16,637 bases of DNA from an uncultured bacterium (GCA_903907175.1 CAIVNB010000005.1:1-16637); one strand, 5' to 3'. Positions 1-7,928 are shown, counted from the stretch's first letter. Notes: generated from the letters alone by a model not told the origin. Numbers and translations are program-made.

Positions 1-759
1 GATCTTGTAGCAGAGGATCCTACTATTATTAATGACAATCAAGATGCTGGAACTTTTATCAAATTTACTTCAATGATTAGAAACGATGGCGCTGATTCGA
101 CTGGAGGTACTTTCTCTAATATATTTAAAGTAGCAGAACAAGCAGCAGGGTCTGGGACAAAGCATATTGTTACTTCAACTCCGCAACCAATGGGCTCGCT
201 AAATAGCCAATCACATCACCTAGCGATGTCTTCTGACTTTTTGTTGAGTGGAAATCCTGGAACTTGGTCTGTCCAAGCTTGTGCTGATAGTGTATTCCAA
301 ATTTCTGAAACAAATGAAACCAATAATTGTAGTTCATGGGTTAATTTTACAGTTAATCCAGGAATCAATGTTCCTGGCCAGTGTGACATATTGCCTTATT
401 GGTGTCTTGTTCCTCTGGGTTTTGTAAATGGAACTAAAACTGGAGATGTCTATACTTGGACTTGTCAGGGTTCTCCTGATGATAATTGTTCATACACTCT
501 TCCTCCTCCTATTGCTGGATGTTTGTCTCAACATTTTGGTTGTGTAAGTGGTACTGCTTCAAATACACATACCAGTACTGGCATTGGGGATCCTTGGACA
601 TGGGAGTGTCCAGGTGCACCCGATCAATGTTCAGAGATTTATGTACCAAGTTGTCCAGCCCACACTCATAAAGATTTAAATCCTCCATATAAATGTATTT
701 GCGACAATGGAGCACACAATCCTCCTTCTTGCAAAGGATCAACTTATATAGAAAGATAA
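1..759 (+). CDS. Secreted CARDB-like / Cys-Trp repeat protein, 3' part (5' end outside window)
   Basis: The reading frame is open from base 1, so the N-terminus lies upstream; the first internal ATG at 73 is inside the domain and is not a convincing start. The visible 252 residues begin with a beta-sandwich stretch that looks like a CARDB domain: a hydrophobic strand, then IRNDGADSTGG, ending in ADSVFQISETNETNN, the usual 'v-E-nE-NN' tail of these cell-adhesion-like modules. After a short linker come two Cys-rich units, each with a G-t-x(n)-W-T/E-W/C-C core (YTWTCQGSPDDNC near 470 and WTWECPGAPDQC near 610), then a Cys-rich tail that ends in SCKGSTYIER. Such modules occur in large surface or secreted proteins of Parcubacteria. 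A role in adhesion or in a surface layer is inferred. There is no C-terminal anchor or sorting motif in the visible part. The cysteines probably form disulfides outside the cell. Confidence 0.7.
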   Translation, partial: DLVAEDPTIINDNQDAGTFIKFTSMIRNDGADSTGGTFSNIFKVAEQAAGSGTKHIVTSTPQPMGSLNSQSHHLAMSSDFLLSGNPGTWSVQACADSVFQISETNETNNCSSWVNFTVNPGINVPGQCDILPYWCLVPLGFVNGTKTGDVYTWTCQGSPDDNCSYTLPPPIAGCLSQHFGCVSGTASNTHTSTGIGDPWTWECPGAPDQCSEIYVPSCPAHTHKDLNPPYKCICDNGAHNPPSCKGSTYIER

Positions 760-784
760 TTCTTATATATTTTTGTAGAAAAAA

Positions 785-822
785 ATACCAAAAAATTCCC
801 TAACATGGGAATTTTTTGGTAT
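785..822 (+). terminator. Perfect 16-bp hairpin between the surface-protein gene and pilB
   Basis: The arms at 785-800 and 807-822 are exact reverse complements around the 6-nt loop TAACAT. The hairpin starts 25 nt after the upstream stop codon. The arms are AT-rich with a GGGAA/TTCCC core at the loop. There is no clean U-tract after the right arm, but the arm itself carries six T's. It is most likely the terminator of the upstream gene. Its right arm also holds the TG and most of the -10 of the pilB promoter, so the site appears to serve both purposes. Confidence 0.65.
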
Positions 823-825
823 AAT
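817..825 (+). promoter_or_regulatory. Extended -10 promoter of pilB, predicted leaderless start
   Basis: TGG-TATAAT at 817-825 is a consensus extended -10. The pilB ATG at 833 follows after 7 nt, which is where transcription would begin. No Shine-Dalgarno sequence precedes the ATG. An earlier ATG at 828 is followed at once by TAA and cannot be a gene start. No good -35 is visible, which is usual for extended -10 promoters. Confidence 0.6.
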
Positions 826-832
826 ATATGTA

Positions 833-2599
833 ATGCAAATCAATGAAGAGCAACTAAAAAAATTCATTTTAGAATCAAAGCTTGTCTCTTGGGTAGACTT
901 AGATGAATCAATAAAAAAGGCTGAAGAAAAGAATCAAAAATTCGGAGATATTTTACTTTCTGATGGGAAAATTTCTGAGACTGACCTAAGAAGAATGGAA
1001 GCTTTTGTTTTGGGAATTCCTTTCGTCAATCTAGTTAACCAAAAGATAGACATAGCTGTTCTATCTCTTATCCCAGAGCCAATTGCAAGAAATCACAATA
1101 TTATTGCCTATAAAAAAACAGATGGAGACCTTGAAGTAGCAATGCTCGACGTAAGCGATATTCCAGTTACAGATTTCATAAAGAAAAGATCAGGACTTAA
1201 GATTCTTCCTCGCCTCACCGATGCTCCTTCTATAAGGTCAGCTCTCGTGCAATATAGGAAAAGCTTACAAGTTGAGTTTGATAATATAATTCAAAAAGAA
1301 GTTGCTTCTTTGAAAAGTATTCAGAGAGAAGATTCATCAAAAGAATTGGTAGGAGAAAAATCTGAAGAAGAATTAAAAGAGATGGCAGAAGATTTGCCTG
1401 TAGTTAAGATTGTCGACTCTCTTATTTTCCATGCAATATTACAGAATGCTTCTGATGTTCACATAGAGCCAGGAGAGCTTGAGCTTACAGTGAGATATAG
1501 AATTGATGGCATACTCCATGATGCTATGATTTTGGATAAAAATGCAGCACCTGGAATCACAGCTAGAATAAAAGTATTATCGAATCTCAAGCTTGACGAA
1601 AAAAGATTACCACAAGATGGGAGATTTAAAATAGAGCAAAATGGAGAAAAGATTTCATTTCGTGTTTCGACCTTGCCTACATATTTCGGAGAAAAAACAG
1701 TTATCAGAATTTTAAGAGAAACTTCACATGGCCTCACTCTAGAGTCTACTGGTTTTCATGGCGAAGGCCTTGAAAGAATCCATGATTCTTTGAAACAAAA
1801 AATCGGTATGGTGTTGGCAACTGGTCCGACAGGTTCAGGTAAAACAACGACCTTATATACTATGCTTGATATTTTAAATAAGCCTGAAGTAAATATTTCA
1901 ACTATTGAAGATCCTATTGAATATCAAATGCCGAGAATAAATCAAACACAAGTACGACCTGAAATAGGGATGACTTTTGCAAATGGTTTGCGTACTTTAC
2001 TTCGTCAGGACCCAGATATAATCATGGTGGGAGAGATACGAGACACAGAGACAGCAGGACTCGCAGTAAACGCTGCCTTAACAGGGCACCTAGTCCTTTC
2101 TACGATTCATACCAATTCTGCAGCTGGTGCAATCCCAAGATTGATAGACATGGGTGTTGAGCCATTTTTATTAGTTTCTACAGTTAAGACTATTATTGCT
2201 CAACGTCTTGTCAGAAGACTTATTTCAAAAGAAGGTAAATATTTTTTATCAAGTGTTGAATTGAAAGAGTTAGGAAAACTTGTAGATCTTGAAAGAGTGC
2301 TTTCACAACTCAAAGCTGAAAATATTATAGGAGTGAAAGATACTTGGGAGAAAGTTCCTTTTTATAAACCAAATAAAGAGGGTGATTCTTCTAACGGGTA
2401 TTCAGGAAGAATAGGTATTCACGAAGTTTTAAAAATGACTGTAAGTATAAAAGAGCTTATACTCAAAGGTAGTTCTCAAGACGAGATAGAAAATCAAGCA
2501 AAAAAAGAAGGAATGGCGACAATGTTAGAAGACGGAATTTTGAAGGCAGTACAGGGATATACCTCTTTGGAGGAAGTTTTACGTGTTGTGTCAGAATAA
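833..2599 (+). CDS. pilB: Type IV pilus assembly ATPase PilB
   Basis: This 588-residue protein is the motor ATPase of the GspE/PilB family, which drives pilin polymerisation at the inner face of the cytoplasmic membrane. Residues 1 to about 150 look like the N-terminal MshEN-type domain. Residues from about 185 form the ATPase: Walker A GPTGSGKTT at about 331-339, the Asp box TIEDPIEY near 357, Walker B DPDIIMVGEIRD at about 393-404, and the His box LTGHLVLSTIHTN near 414. Family members usually carry a tetracysteine zinc site after AQRLVRRL. Here that region has no cysteine, and no cysteine was seen anywhere in the protein, although the following YSGRIGIHEVL segment is kept. The start at 833 fits the leaderless promoter. 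It heads the operon; pilC begins 4 nt after its stop. No retraction ATPase (PilT) is in the window. Confidence 0.95.
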   Translation: MQINEEQLKKFILESKLVSWVDLDESIKKAEEKNQKFGDILLSDGKISETDLRRMEAFVLGIPFVNLVNQKIDIAVLSLIPEPIARNHNIIAYKKTDGDLEVAMLDVSDIPVTDFIKKRSGLKILPRLTDAPSIRSALVQYRKSLQVEFDNIIQKEVASLKSIQREDSSKELVGEKSEEELKEMAEDLPVVKIVDSLIFHAILQNASDVHIEPGELELTVRYRIDGILHDAMILDKNAAPGITARIKVLSNLKLDEKRLPQDGRFKIEQNGEKISFRVSTLPTYFGEKTVIRILRETSHGLTLESTGFHGEGLERIHDSLKQKIGMVLATGPTGSGKTTTLYTMLDILNKPEVNISTIEDPIEYQMPRINQTQVRPEIGMTFANGLRTLLRQDPDIIMVGEIRDTETAGLAVNAALTGHLVLSTIHTNSAAGAIPRLIDMGVEPFLLVSTVKTIIAQRLVRRLISKEGKYFLSSVELKELGKLVDLERVLSQLKAENIIGVKDTWEKVPFYKPNKEGDSSNGYSGRIGIHEVLKMTVSIKELILKGSSQDEIENQAKKEGMATMLEDGILKAVQGYTSLEEVLRVVSE

Positions 2600-2603
2600 T
2601 AGG

Positions 2604-3821
2604 ATGAATTTTTCTTATAAAGCAAAAACAAAAGAAGGGGCAATCATTGAAGAAGTAATAGAATCTTCTGATAAATTTTCCCTTTTGCGTGAACTTAAAT
2701 CTCGTAGTTATACAGTGATTTTTATCAAGGAAAAAAAGGGGAGTTCGCTTAATTTTGATAAAATAATTCAAAATTTTTTTGGCAAAGTCAAAGCTCAAGA
2801 ACAGATTGTTTTTACAAAGAATTTAAGTGGGATGCTTAAAGCAGGGTTGTCCCTTTCTCGTGCGATATCAGTTCTTCAAAAACAAACGAAGAATATAAAA
2901 TTTTCTGAAATTTTAGTTTCATTAAACAATGAAATAAATTCTGGTGGGACATTGTCATCGGGGCTTGAAAAATTTCCAAAAGTTTTTTCAAAACTCTTTG
3001 TATCTATGGTTCGAGCTGGCGAAGAGTCAGGTAATATGGCAGGCGCTTTGACGGAAATAGGAATGAATATTGAAAAATCAAATTCTTTAACTAAAAAAAT
3101 TAAAGGAGCACTTATCTATCCCGGAGTGATTCTCTCAGCAATGGTAGTTATAGGTATGTTGATGTTTGCTTTTGTTGTTCCTACACTTGCAAAAACTTTT
3201 AAGGACGTAGGAACAGATCTTCCCGCTTCAACGAAATTTATAATAGCTTTAGGGGATTTCTTTTCCAATCATTTGATTTTGGCTTTTGTAATATTAGCTG
3301 CGGTGGTTGCAGGGGGGAGCTATCTTTTTAGAGCTTCTTTTATGGCAAAATATATTGATTTTGTTATTCTTAAAATCCCAGTCTTAGGAGAGATGGTCGT
3401 GCAATTAAATACTGCTCGTACTGCTCGTTCTCTTTCCTCTCTTTTAATTTCTGGAGTTCCAATTATTCGCTCTATAGAAATAACAGAAGATGTAGTACAA
3501 AATGTTTATTATAAAAAAATATTAGAGACTGCGAAAGAGATGATAGAGAAAGGTTCTCCACTTTCGGAAGTATTTAAATCAAATCCAAATTTTTATCCCA
3601 TAATGATGGCGGAGATGGTTCAAGTTGGAGAAGAAACTGGTAAATTATCAGATATGTTACTCGAAATAGCCTTGTTCTACGAAGAAGAGATTGAAAACAA
3701 AACAAAAAATCTTTCGACTATCATTGAACCGGTTTTAATGGTTATTATCGGTACTGCGGTAGGATTTTTTGCCATTTCAATTATTTCTCCGATGTATAAA
3801 GTAATGGAAGGTGTTAAATAA
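2604..3821 (+). CDS. pilC: Type IV pilus inner-membrane platform protein PilC
   Basis: This 405-residue protein is the GspF/PilC platform on which PilB acts. It opens with the typical MNFSYKAKTKEG segment and has two T2SSF domains, at about 70-190 and 270-395, each with the family pattern around LSGMLKAGLSLSRAI and RSLSSLLISGVPIIRSI, plus the AGEESGNM / VGEETGKL pair. Membrane segments lie at about 171-192, 224-242 and 373-398. The start is taken at ATG 2604. A frame-compatible GTG at 2583 would add seven residues inside pilB and does not match the family N-terminus. The gene sits 4 nt after the pilB stop with no clear Shine-Dalgarno, so it is probably translated by coupling. The next prepilin gene starts immediately after its stop. 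Confidence 0.94.
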   Translation: MNFSYKAKTKEGAIIEEVIESSDKFSLLRELKSRSYTVIFIKEKKGSSLNFDKIIQNFFGKVKAQEQIVFTKNLSGMLKAGLSLSRAISVLQKQTKNIKFSEILVSLNNEINSGGTLSSGLEKFPKVFSKLFVSMVRAGEESGNMAGALTEIGMNIEKSNSLTKKIKGALIYPGVILSAMVVIGMLMFAFVVPTLAKTFKDVGTDLPASTKFIIALGDFFSNHLILAFVILAAVVAGGSYLFRASFMAKYIDFVILKIPVLGEMVVQLNTARTARSLSSLLISGVPIIRSIEITEDVVQNVYYKKILETAKEMIEKGSPLSEVFKSNPNFYPIMMAEMVQVGEETGKLSDMLLEIALFYEEEIENKTKNLSTIIEPVLMVIIGTAVGFFAISIISPMYKVMEGVK

Positions 3822-4292
3822 ATGATTAAATTTTTTTATCAAAAGGGAATAACTTTAATGGAAGTGCTAGTTGTAATAGCAATTATTATTATTTTAGTTA
3901 CCGTCGCTGCCCCTCAATTTTTAAAGATAAGGAATACACAGATACTGAAAGGCACAGGAGAGGATGTGATGTCTTTGCTTGCAAAAGCTCGCTCTCAAAC
4001 GATGGCTTCTCTTAATTCAACAGAGTATGGCGTGCATTTTGCATCAAATCAAATTGTACTATTTAGTGGTACAGTTTATAATCAAAACAATGCCTCAAAT
4101 GAAATAGATACTATTTCTTCGCGTGCAACTATTTCTAATATTTCGCTTACCGGTGGCGCAGTGGATGTATATTTCAATAGATTAAGCGGCACAGCGAGTA
4201 GTACAGGGACTATCACCATATCAATTTCTTCTGATCTTTCTTTAGCTAAGACGATTACAATATCTGGGACTGGAGGAGTTAGTATTAATTAG
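3822..4292 (+). CDS. Minor prepilin, GspH/FimT-like
   Basis: This 156-residue protein has a class III prepilin signal: a short basic leader ending QKG, then ITLMEVLVVIAIIIILV. Processing by prepilin peptidase is expected after Gly9, with Glu at +5 of the mature protein. The helix after the membrane stretch contains LLAKARSQTMAS, which resembles the conserved region of GspH/FimT pseudopilins, and the rest is a beta-rich, Ser/Thr-rich head. The start codon abuts the pilC stop, and the next prepilin follows after 3 nt. It is the first of four minor prepilins in the order expected for a GspH-I-J-K tip complex. Assignment to GspH rather than a major pilin rests on position and on this helix; it is moderately sure. 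Confidence 0.85.
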   Translation: MIKFFYQKGITLMEVLVVIAIIIILVTVAAPQFLKIRNTQILKGTGEDVMSLLAKARSQTMASLNSTEYGVHFASNQIVLFSGTVYNQNNASNEIDTISSRATISNISLTGGAVDVYFNRLSGTASSTGTITISISSDLSLAKTITISGTGGVSIN

Positions 4293-4295
4293 AAT

Positions 4296-4787
4296 ATGAA
4301 AAATTTTTTTAAAAATAAAAAAAGATTAGTACAAGGGTTTATGATGGTTGAAGTTTTGATTGCTGCTTCAATCGTTGTTGTTCTGACTCTTTCTATGATG
4401 TCTGTTATCCAAAGAGGATTAGTAATTTCTCGCCAATCTCTTCATTCGACACAAGCGGCTTTTCTTTTAGAAGAAGGAGCAGAATCAGTTAGAATAATAC
4501 GAGATAATGCTTGGACTAATATTTCTAGCCTTTCAGTTGCTACAAATTATTACCCAACTTTTTCAAGTAATACCTGGACATTATCTCTTACCCCAAACCA
4601 GGTTGGTTCTTTTACTAGAACGATTAATATTTCAGCTGTAAATAGAAATGCAGTTTCTGGAGATATTTCGAACATAGGGACAGATGATTCTGGCACAAAA
4701 TTAATTACTGTGAATGTTTCTTGGCAAGAATCTGGGCAAACTATTACTAAGAATTTGTCTTTTTATATTTCAAATATTTTTCTATGA
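4296..4787 (+). CDS. Minor prepilin, PilV/GspI-like
   Basis: This 163-residue protein has a basic leader of 14 residues ending LVQG, then FMMVEVLIAASIVVVLTLS; cleavage is expected after Gly14 and Glu is at +5. The amphipathic helix continues through QAAFLLEEGAESVRIIRDNAW, a pattern common in PilV-like minor pilins. The C-terminal part is a small beta domain that ends WQESGQTITKNLSFYISNIFL. The gene begins 3 nt after its upstream neighbour and its TGA stop overlaps the next ATG by 4 nt (ATGA at 4784-4787), so translation of the two is coupled. It probably sits beside the GspJ-like subunit at the pilus tip (inferred from the type II secretion equivalents). Confidence 0.85.
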   Translation: MKNFFKNKKRLVQGFMMVEVLIAASIVVVLTLSMMSVIQRGLVISRQSLHSTQAAFLLEEGAESVRIIRDNAWTNISSLSVATNYYPTFSSNTWTLSLTPNQVGSFTRTINISAVNRNAVSGDISNIGTDDSGTKLITVNVSWQESGQTITKNLSFYISNIFL

Positions 4788-5284
4788 TTAAGATAAAAAA
4801 AACGAATGGAGGATATACCTTAGTAGAAGCTTTATTTTATATTGTTCTTTTTGCAATGCTTTCAACTGTAGTGATAAATTCAATTATTACGATGATGAAA
4901 TCTTTTAAAGAGGTATCAATTCAAAAACAGATTACCCAAGGGGGAGAAATGATGGAAAGAATTTCTCGAGAAATAAGACAAGCGCACAAAGTAAATGCAT
5001 TAGATTTAGCAAGTGATTTAAAGCTTGATACAAAAGATGATGCCGGCGTAGATAAGTTAGTTGAATTTGTCTTGGCGAATTCTAATGTTCGTCTTTTAGA
5101 AAATAATAATTATTCCGGAGATCTCAATAGTCCCAATATTGAAGTTATAAATTTAACGTTTAATAAAATAACTACAATCAAAGGAGAAGCAGTAAAGGTA
5201 TTTTTGACGATTAGTTCGAAATCCGATTCACAAAATCGTAATTATGATTATTATAATACAGTTGTTTTGCGGGGAGATTACTAA
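4784..5284 (+). CDS. Minor prepilin, PilW/GspJ-like
   Basis: This 166-residue protein has the leader MIKIKKTNGG, then YTLVEALFYIVLFAMLSTVV; cleavage is expected after Gly10, with Glu at +5. The helix runs on through QGGEMMERISREIRQAHKVN, which closely fits PilW/GspJ proteins (the 'R-s-eIrqA' element). The remaining beta-rich head ends in a short strand YYNTVVLRGDY. The start codon overlaps the stop of the previous prepilin gene. No Shine-Dalgarno is evident. It is third in the H-I-J-K order, which supports its role as a tip subunit that assembles with the next, larger protein. Confidence 0.85.
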   Translation: MIKIKKTNGGYTLVEALFYIVLFAMLSTVVINSIITMMKSFKEVSIQKQITQGGEMMERISREIRQAHKVNALDLASDLKLDTKDDAGVDKLVEFVLANSNVRLLENNNYSGDLNSPNIEVINLTFNKITTIKGEAVKVFLTISSKSDSQNRNYDYYNTVVLRGDY

Positions 5285-5305
5285 TATCAATTACCAATTA
5301 CAAAA

Positions 5306-7084
5306 ATGAAAAATTTCAAAAAAATTAAAAAAAATGGTGGGGCTGCGATGCTTATTGCTGTGATTTTTTTTATTTTTATTTCACTTGCTGTGATATCTGG
5401 GCTTGTGGTGCCAACGATTAGAGATTTTAAAATTTCCAATGAAAGTTTGAATTCAAAAAAGTCTTATTTTTTGGCAGAATCAGGAATTGAAGATGCTTTC
5501 TATCGTATTCTTACAAATAAACCTATTGGAAGTTCTGAAACAATTACGCTTGACTCCAATTCAACGACAACAGAGATTACTGCAAATGGCAATGAAAGAG
5601 AAATAATTTCATTGGGTGATGTTTTAAATTACAATAGGAAAGTTGGTCTTACACTTACTGCTGGTACTGGGGTTTCTTTTAATTATGGGGTACAAGTTGG
5701 GCAAGGAGGGATTGATCTGCAAGGAAGTTCTGGCGTCAATGGGAACGTTTATGCCAATGGTCCAATTACAGGCAGTACATCTAGTTTTATCTCGGGGACG
5801 GCAATTTCAGGCAATAGCCCTGCACTTATCTCAGATCAATCAAATGGAAGTGGAGCTCCGGGCTATGATGTAGTATTTGGAAATGCAAATGGTACTCAGG
5901 ACGTTGCTCAAAGTTTTCAAACAGAATCTGTAACTCCGCTAAATAAAGTGAGTTTTTATATAAAGAAAGTTAGTACCCCAAGCAATGCTTTAGTGAAAAT
6001 TGTAAATGATTCCAATGGTAGTCCTGGAACAGTCGTGTATGCAAGTGGCACTCTTAACAAAGATTCAGTAACAACTTCATATGGATGGATTGACGTTTCT
6101 TTTACTACAAATCCTATGCTTACTAAAGACACTACTTATTGGTTAGTTATTGATGCTAGCACTTCAAGTTCAAAGTATTATACGATAGGAGCTTCAAGTG
6201 GTGGGTATGATAATGGAGTTGGGAAAATTGGACAACAAGGTGGAACTTGGAATAACACCACTCCACCAGGGCTTGATTATTTTTTCAAGATTTATTTTGG
6301 TGGTTTTACCGGATTGATTCAAGGGAGTTCTCTTAGTCAATGGAATCAATTAAGCGTAGGGACGAGTGGTTCAGGAACTGCTCAAGCCCATACTGTTAAT
6401 TATACTGAAGCAACTGGTCTTATTTATTGCCAAAGCGGTACTGGGAATAATAAATCTTGCACTGCGCAATCAGATCCAGCATATATTTCTTATCCGATTT
6501 CTGATGCAAACATTACTGGCTGGAAGAGTGAGGCGGAAGCGGGAGAAACTTATTCTGGTACTTACAATACTCCAGGCTATGGGACTTCAACCCTGGGGCC
6601 GAAAAAAATTACCGGGAATTTAAATGTAACTGGAAGTCATATTCTTTATGTGACTGGGACTCTTTGGGTGCAAGGGAATATTACAGTTTCTGGATCGGCC
6701 AAGATAGTACTTTATTCATCTTATGGAAACACTAGTGGAGTTATTGTCTCTGATGGCTGGCTGGATCTTGAAGGGAGTGGCCAATTAAATGGTACAGGGC
6801 AACAAGGAAGTTACTTATTATTTGCTACAACGAGCAATTGCGACATATCTTTTTGTGCCCATAATGCAATAGATATTTCTGGGGCTGCTGGTTCTGTAGT
6901 TTTAAATGCTCAAAATGGAACGATTTCATTTAGTGGAAGCGCAAGTTCGAAAGAAGCAGTAGCTCATAAAATGGTTTTGACTGGAGCCACAACAATTAAT
7001 TATGAATCAGGTCTTGCGAATATGAATTTTGCCAGTGGTCCCACTGGAGGTTGGCAAGTTGGGAGTTGGGGAGAGACAGAATAA
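5306..7084 (+). CDS. Large PilX/GspK-like minor prepilin with an inserted beta-sandwich domain
   Basis: This 592-residue protein starts with leader MKNFKKIKKNGG and a hydrophobic helix AAMLIAVIFFIFISLAVISG. Cleavage after Gly12 would leave Ile, not Glu, at +5; absence of Glu5 is typical of GspK, the subunit that caps the tip. FLAESGIEDAFYRI (about 53-66) is the PilX/GspK helix motif. From about 115 the chain is a Gly/Ser-rich repetitive beta structure (QGSSGVNGNVYANGPITGS; later GTLWVQGNITVSGSAKI), probably a beta-helix-like stalk. Residues about 168-334 look like an inserted jelly-roll-type domain of the kind annotated as a 'choice-of-anchor' module (AQSF... YGWIDVSF... TTYWLVIDAS). The C-terminus GPTGGWQVGSWGETE is compact. 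Cysteines near 378-387 and 513-518 may form disulfides. The product is probably an exposed adhesive tip protein (inferred). It starts 21 nt after the GspJ-like gene and ends the pilus cluster. Confidence 0.85.
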   Translation: MKNFKKIKKNGGAAMLIAVIFFIFISLAVISGLVVPTIRDFKISNESLNSKKSYFLAESGIEDAFYRILTNKPIGSSETITLDSNSTTTEITANGNEREIISLGDVLNYNRKVGLTLTAGTGVSFNYGVQVGQGGIDLQGSSGVNGNVYANGPITGSTSSFISGTAISGNSPALISDQSNGSGAPGYDVVFGNANGTQDVAQSFQTESVTPLNKVSFYIKKVSTPSNALVKIVNDSNGSPGTVVYASGTLNKDSVTTSYGWIDVSFTTNPMLTKDTTYWLVIDASTSSSKYYTIGASSGGYDNGVGKIGQQGGTWNNTTPPGLDYFFKIYFGGFTGLIQGSSLSQWNQLSVGTSGSGTAQAHTVNYTEATGLIYCQSGTGNNKSCTAQSDPAYISYPISDANITGWKSEAEAGETYSGTYNTPGYGTSTLGPKKITGNLNVTGSHILYVTGTLWVQGNITVSGSAKIVLYSSYGNTSGVIVSDGWLDLEGSGQLNGTGQQGSYLLFATTSNCDISFCAHNAIDISGAAGSVVLNAQNGTISFSGSASSKEAVAHKMVLTGATTINYESGLANMNFASGPTGGWQVGSWGETE

Positions 7085-7088
7085 ACTA

Positions 7089-7097
7089 TGGTAATAT
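7089..7097 (+). promoter_or_regulatory. Possible extended -10 promoter upstream of tpiA
   Basis: TGG-TAATAT at 7089-7097 has the extended -10 form, though one base pair of the hexamer departs from consensus. It would give a 5' leader of about 70 nt before tpiA, containing the hairpin at 7108-7131. No -35 is seen. It is weaker than the promoters elsewhere in the window. Confidence 0.3.
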
Positions 7098-7107
7098 ATA
7101 AATACCT

Positions 7108-7131
7108 GTCCCGTTAGAAAATTATGGGGAC
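7108..7131 (+). other. Small hairpin and orphan Shine-Dalgarno in the pilus-tpiA gap
   Basis: GTCCC (7108-7112) pairs with GGGAC (7127-7131) around a 14-nt AT-rich loop. There is no U-tract after it, so it is not a standard terminator. It is followed by AAAGGAGA at 7136-7143, the best Shine-Dalgarno match seen in this window, yet no ATG, GTG or TTG lies 5 to 10 nt downstream; the tpiA ATG is 29 nt further on. The role is unknown. Confidence 0.3.
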
Positions 7132-7172
7132 TTGTAAAGGAGATAAAGTTTATTAGTTAATTTTTTAATGGG

Positions 7173-7928
7173 ATGTCTAAAAAAATTATTATTGCAAATT
7201 GGAAAATGAACCCTGCATCTCTAAAAGAAGCAGAGACTCTTTTTTCTAATGTCGTAAAAAAAAGTAGTTTTAAAAAAACTGAAGTGGTGATTTGTCCGCC
7301 ATTTTTGTATTTAGAAAAGTTAAAAAAAATATCAAAGAAAATTATTATAGGTGCACAAGATGTTTTTTGGCAGGAAAGAGGGGCTTTCACTGGAGAGGTA
7401 TCAGCTTCTATGTTGGTTAGTCTTGGAGTTAAATACGTTATTGTTGGACATTCCGAAAGAAGAAAATTAGGAGAGACAAATAGTGATGTAAATAAAAAAA
7501 TAAAAAATGCTCTTTTCTCTGGGTTGAAGCCTATATTGTGTGTGGGAGAAACAGAAAGAGATGAACAACATGGATATTTTAATATTGTAAAAAATCAAGT
7601 TGAAGAATGTTTAAATGGAATAAACAAAGAATTAATTTCCAAAATAATTATTGCTTACGAGCCAGTTTGGGCACTTTCTACCACAGAGGGGCGCAGAGAT
7701 GCGACTTCATCCGATTCAAGGGAGATGTCTGTTTTTATTAAAAAAGTTCTTACTGATAAATTTGGTTCAAAAACAAAATTACCAAGAATTATTTATGGTG
7801 GCTCTGTGAATGAGAAAAATTGCGGAGATTTTCTTACAAACGGAGGAGTAGATGGTGCACTTCCAGGAGCTGCAAGTTTAAATGCAGATAAATTTTTAGA
7901 AATTATTAATGTAGCAGAGAATTTATGA
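7173..7928 (+). CDS. tpiA: Triosephosphate isomerase
   Basis: This 251-residue protein interconverts dihydroxyacetone phosphate and glyceraldehyde 3-phosphate in the cytoplasm. Visible catalytic features are Asn9 and Lys11 in ANWKMNP, His93 in VGHSERR, Glu163 in AYEPVW, and the phosphate-binding YGGSVN and GALPGAASL segments. The length is normal for the family. The mobile loop 6 departs from the usual pattern: after PVWA the common IGTGKTAT is replaced by the longer LSTTEGRRDATSS. An in-frame TAA at 7158 rules out a longer N-terminus, so ATG 7173 is the start; it has no Shine-Dalgarno at normal distance. Its last codons overlap pgk by 4 nt (ATGA), which couples these two consecutive glycolytic steps. 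No gap gene is present in the window. Confidence 0.96.
   Translation: MSKKIIIANWKMNPASLKEAETLFSNVVKKSSFKKTEVVICPPFLYLEKLKKISKKIIIGAQDVFWQERGAFTGEVSASMLVSLGVKYVIVGHSERRKLGETNSDVNKKIKNALFSGLKPILCVGETERDEQHGYFNIVKNQVEECLNGINKELISKIIIAYEPVWALSTTEGRRDATSSDSREMSVFIKKVLTDKFGSKTKLPRIIYGGSVNEKNCGDFLTNGGVDGALPGAASLNADKFLEIINVAENL

Noticed and set aside
2583..2603. GTG start for PilC seven codons upstream
   Set aside because: It lies inside the end of pilB and gives LCQNNR before the conserved MNFSYKAKTKEG family start.
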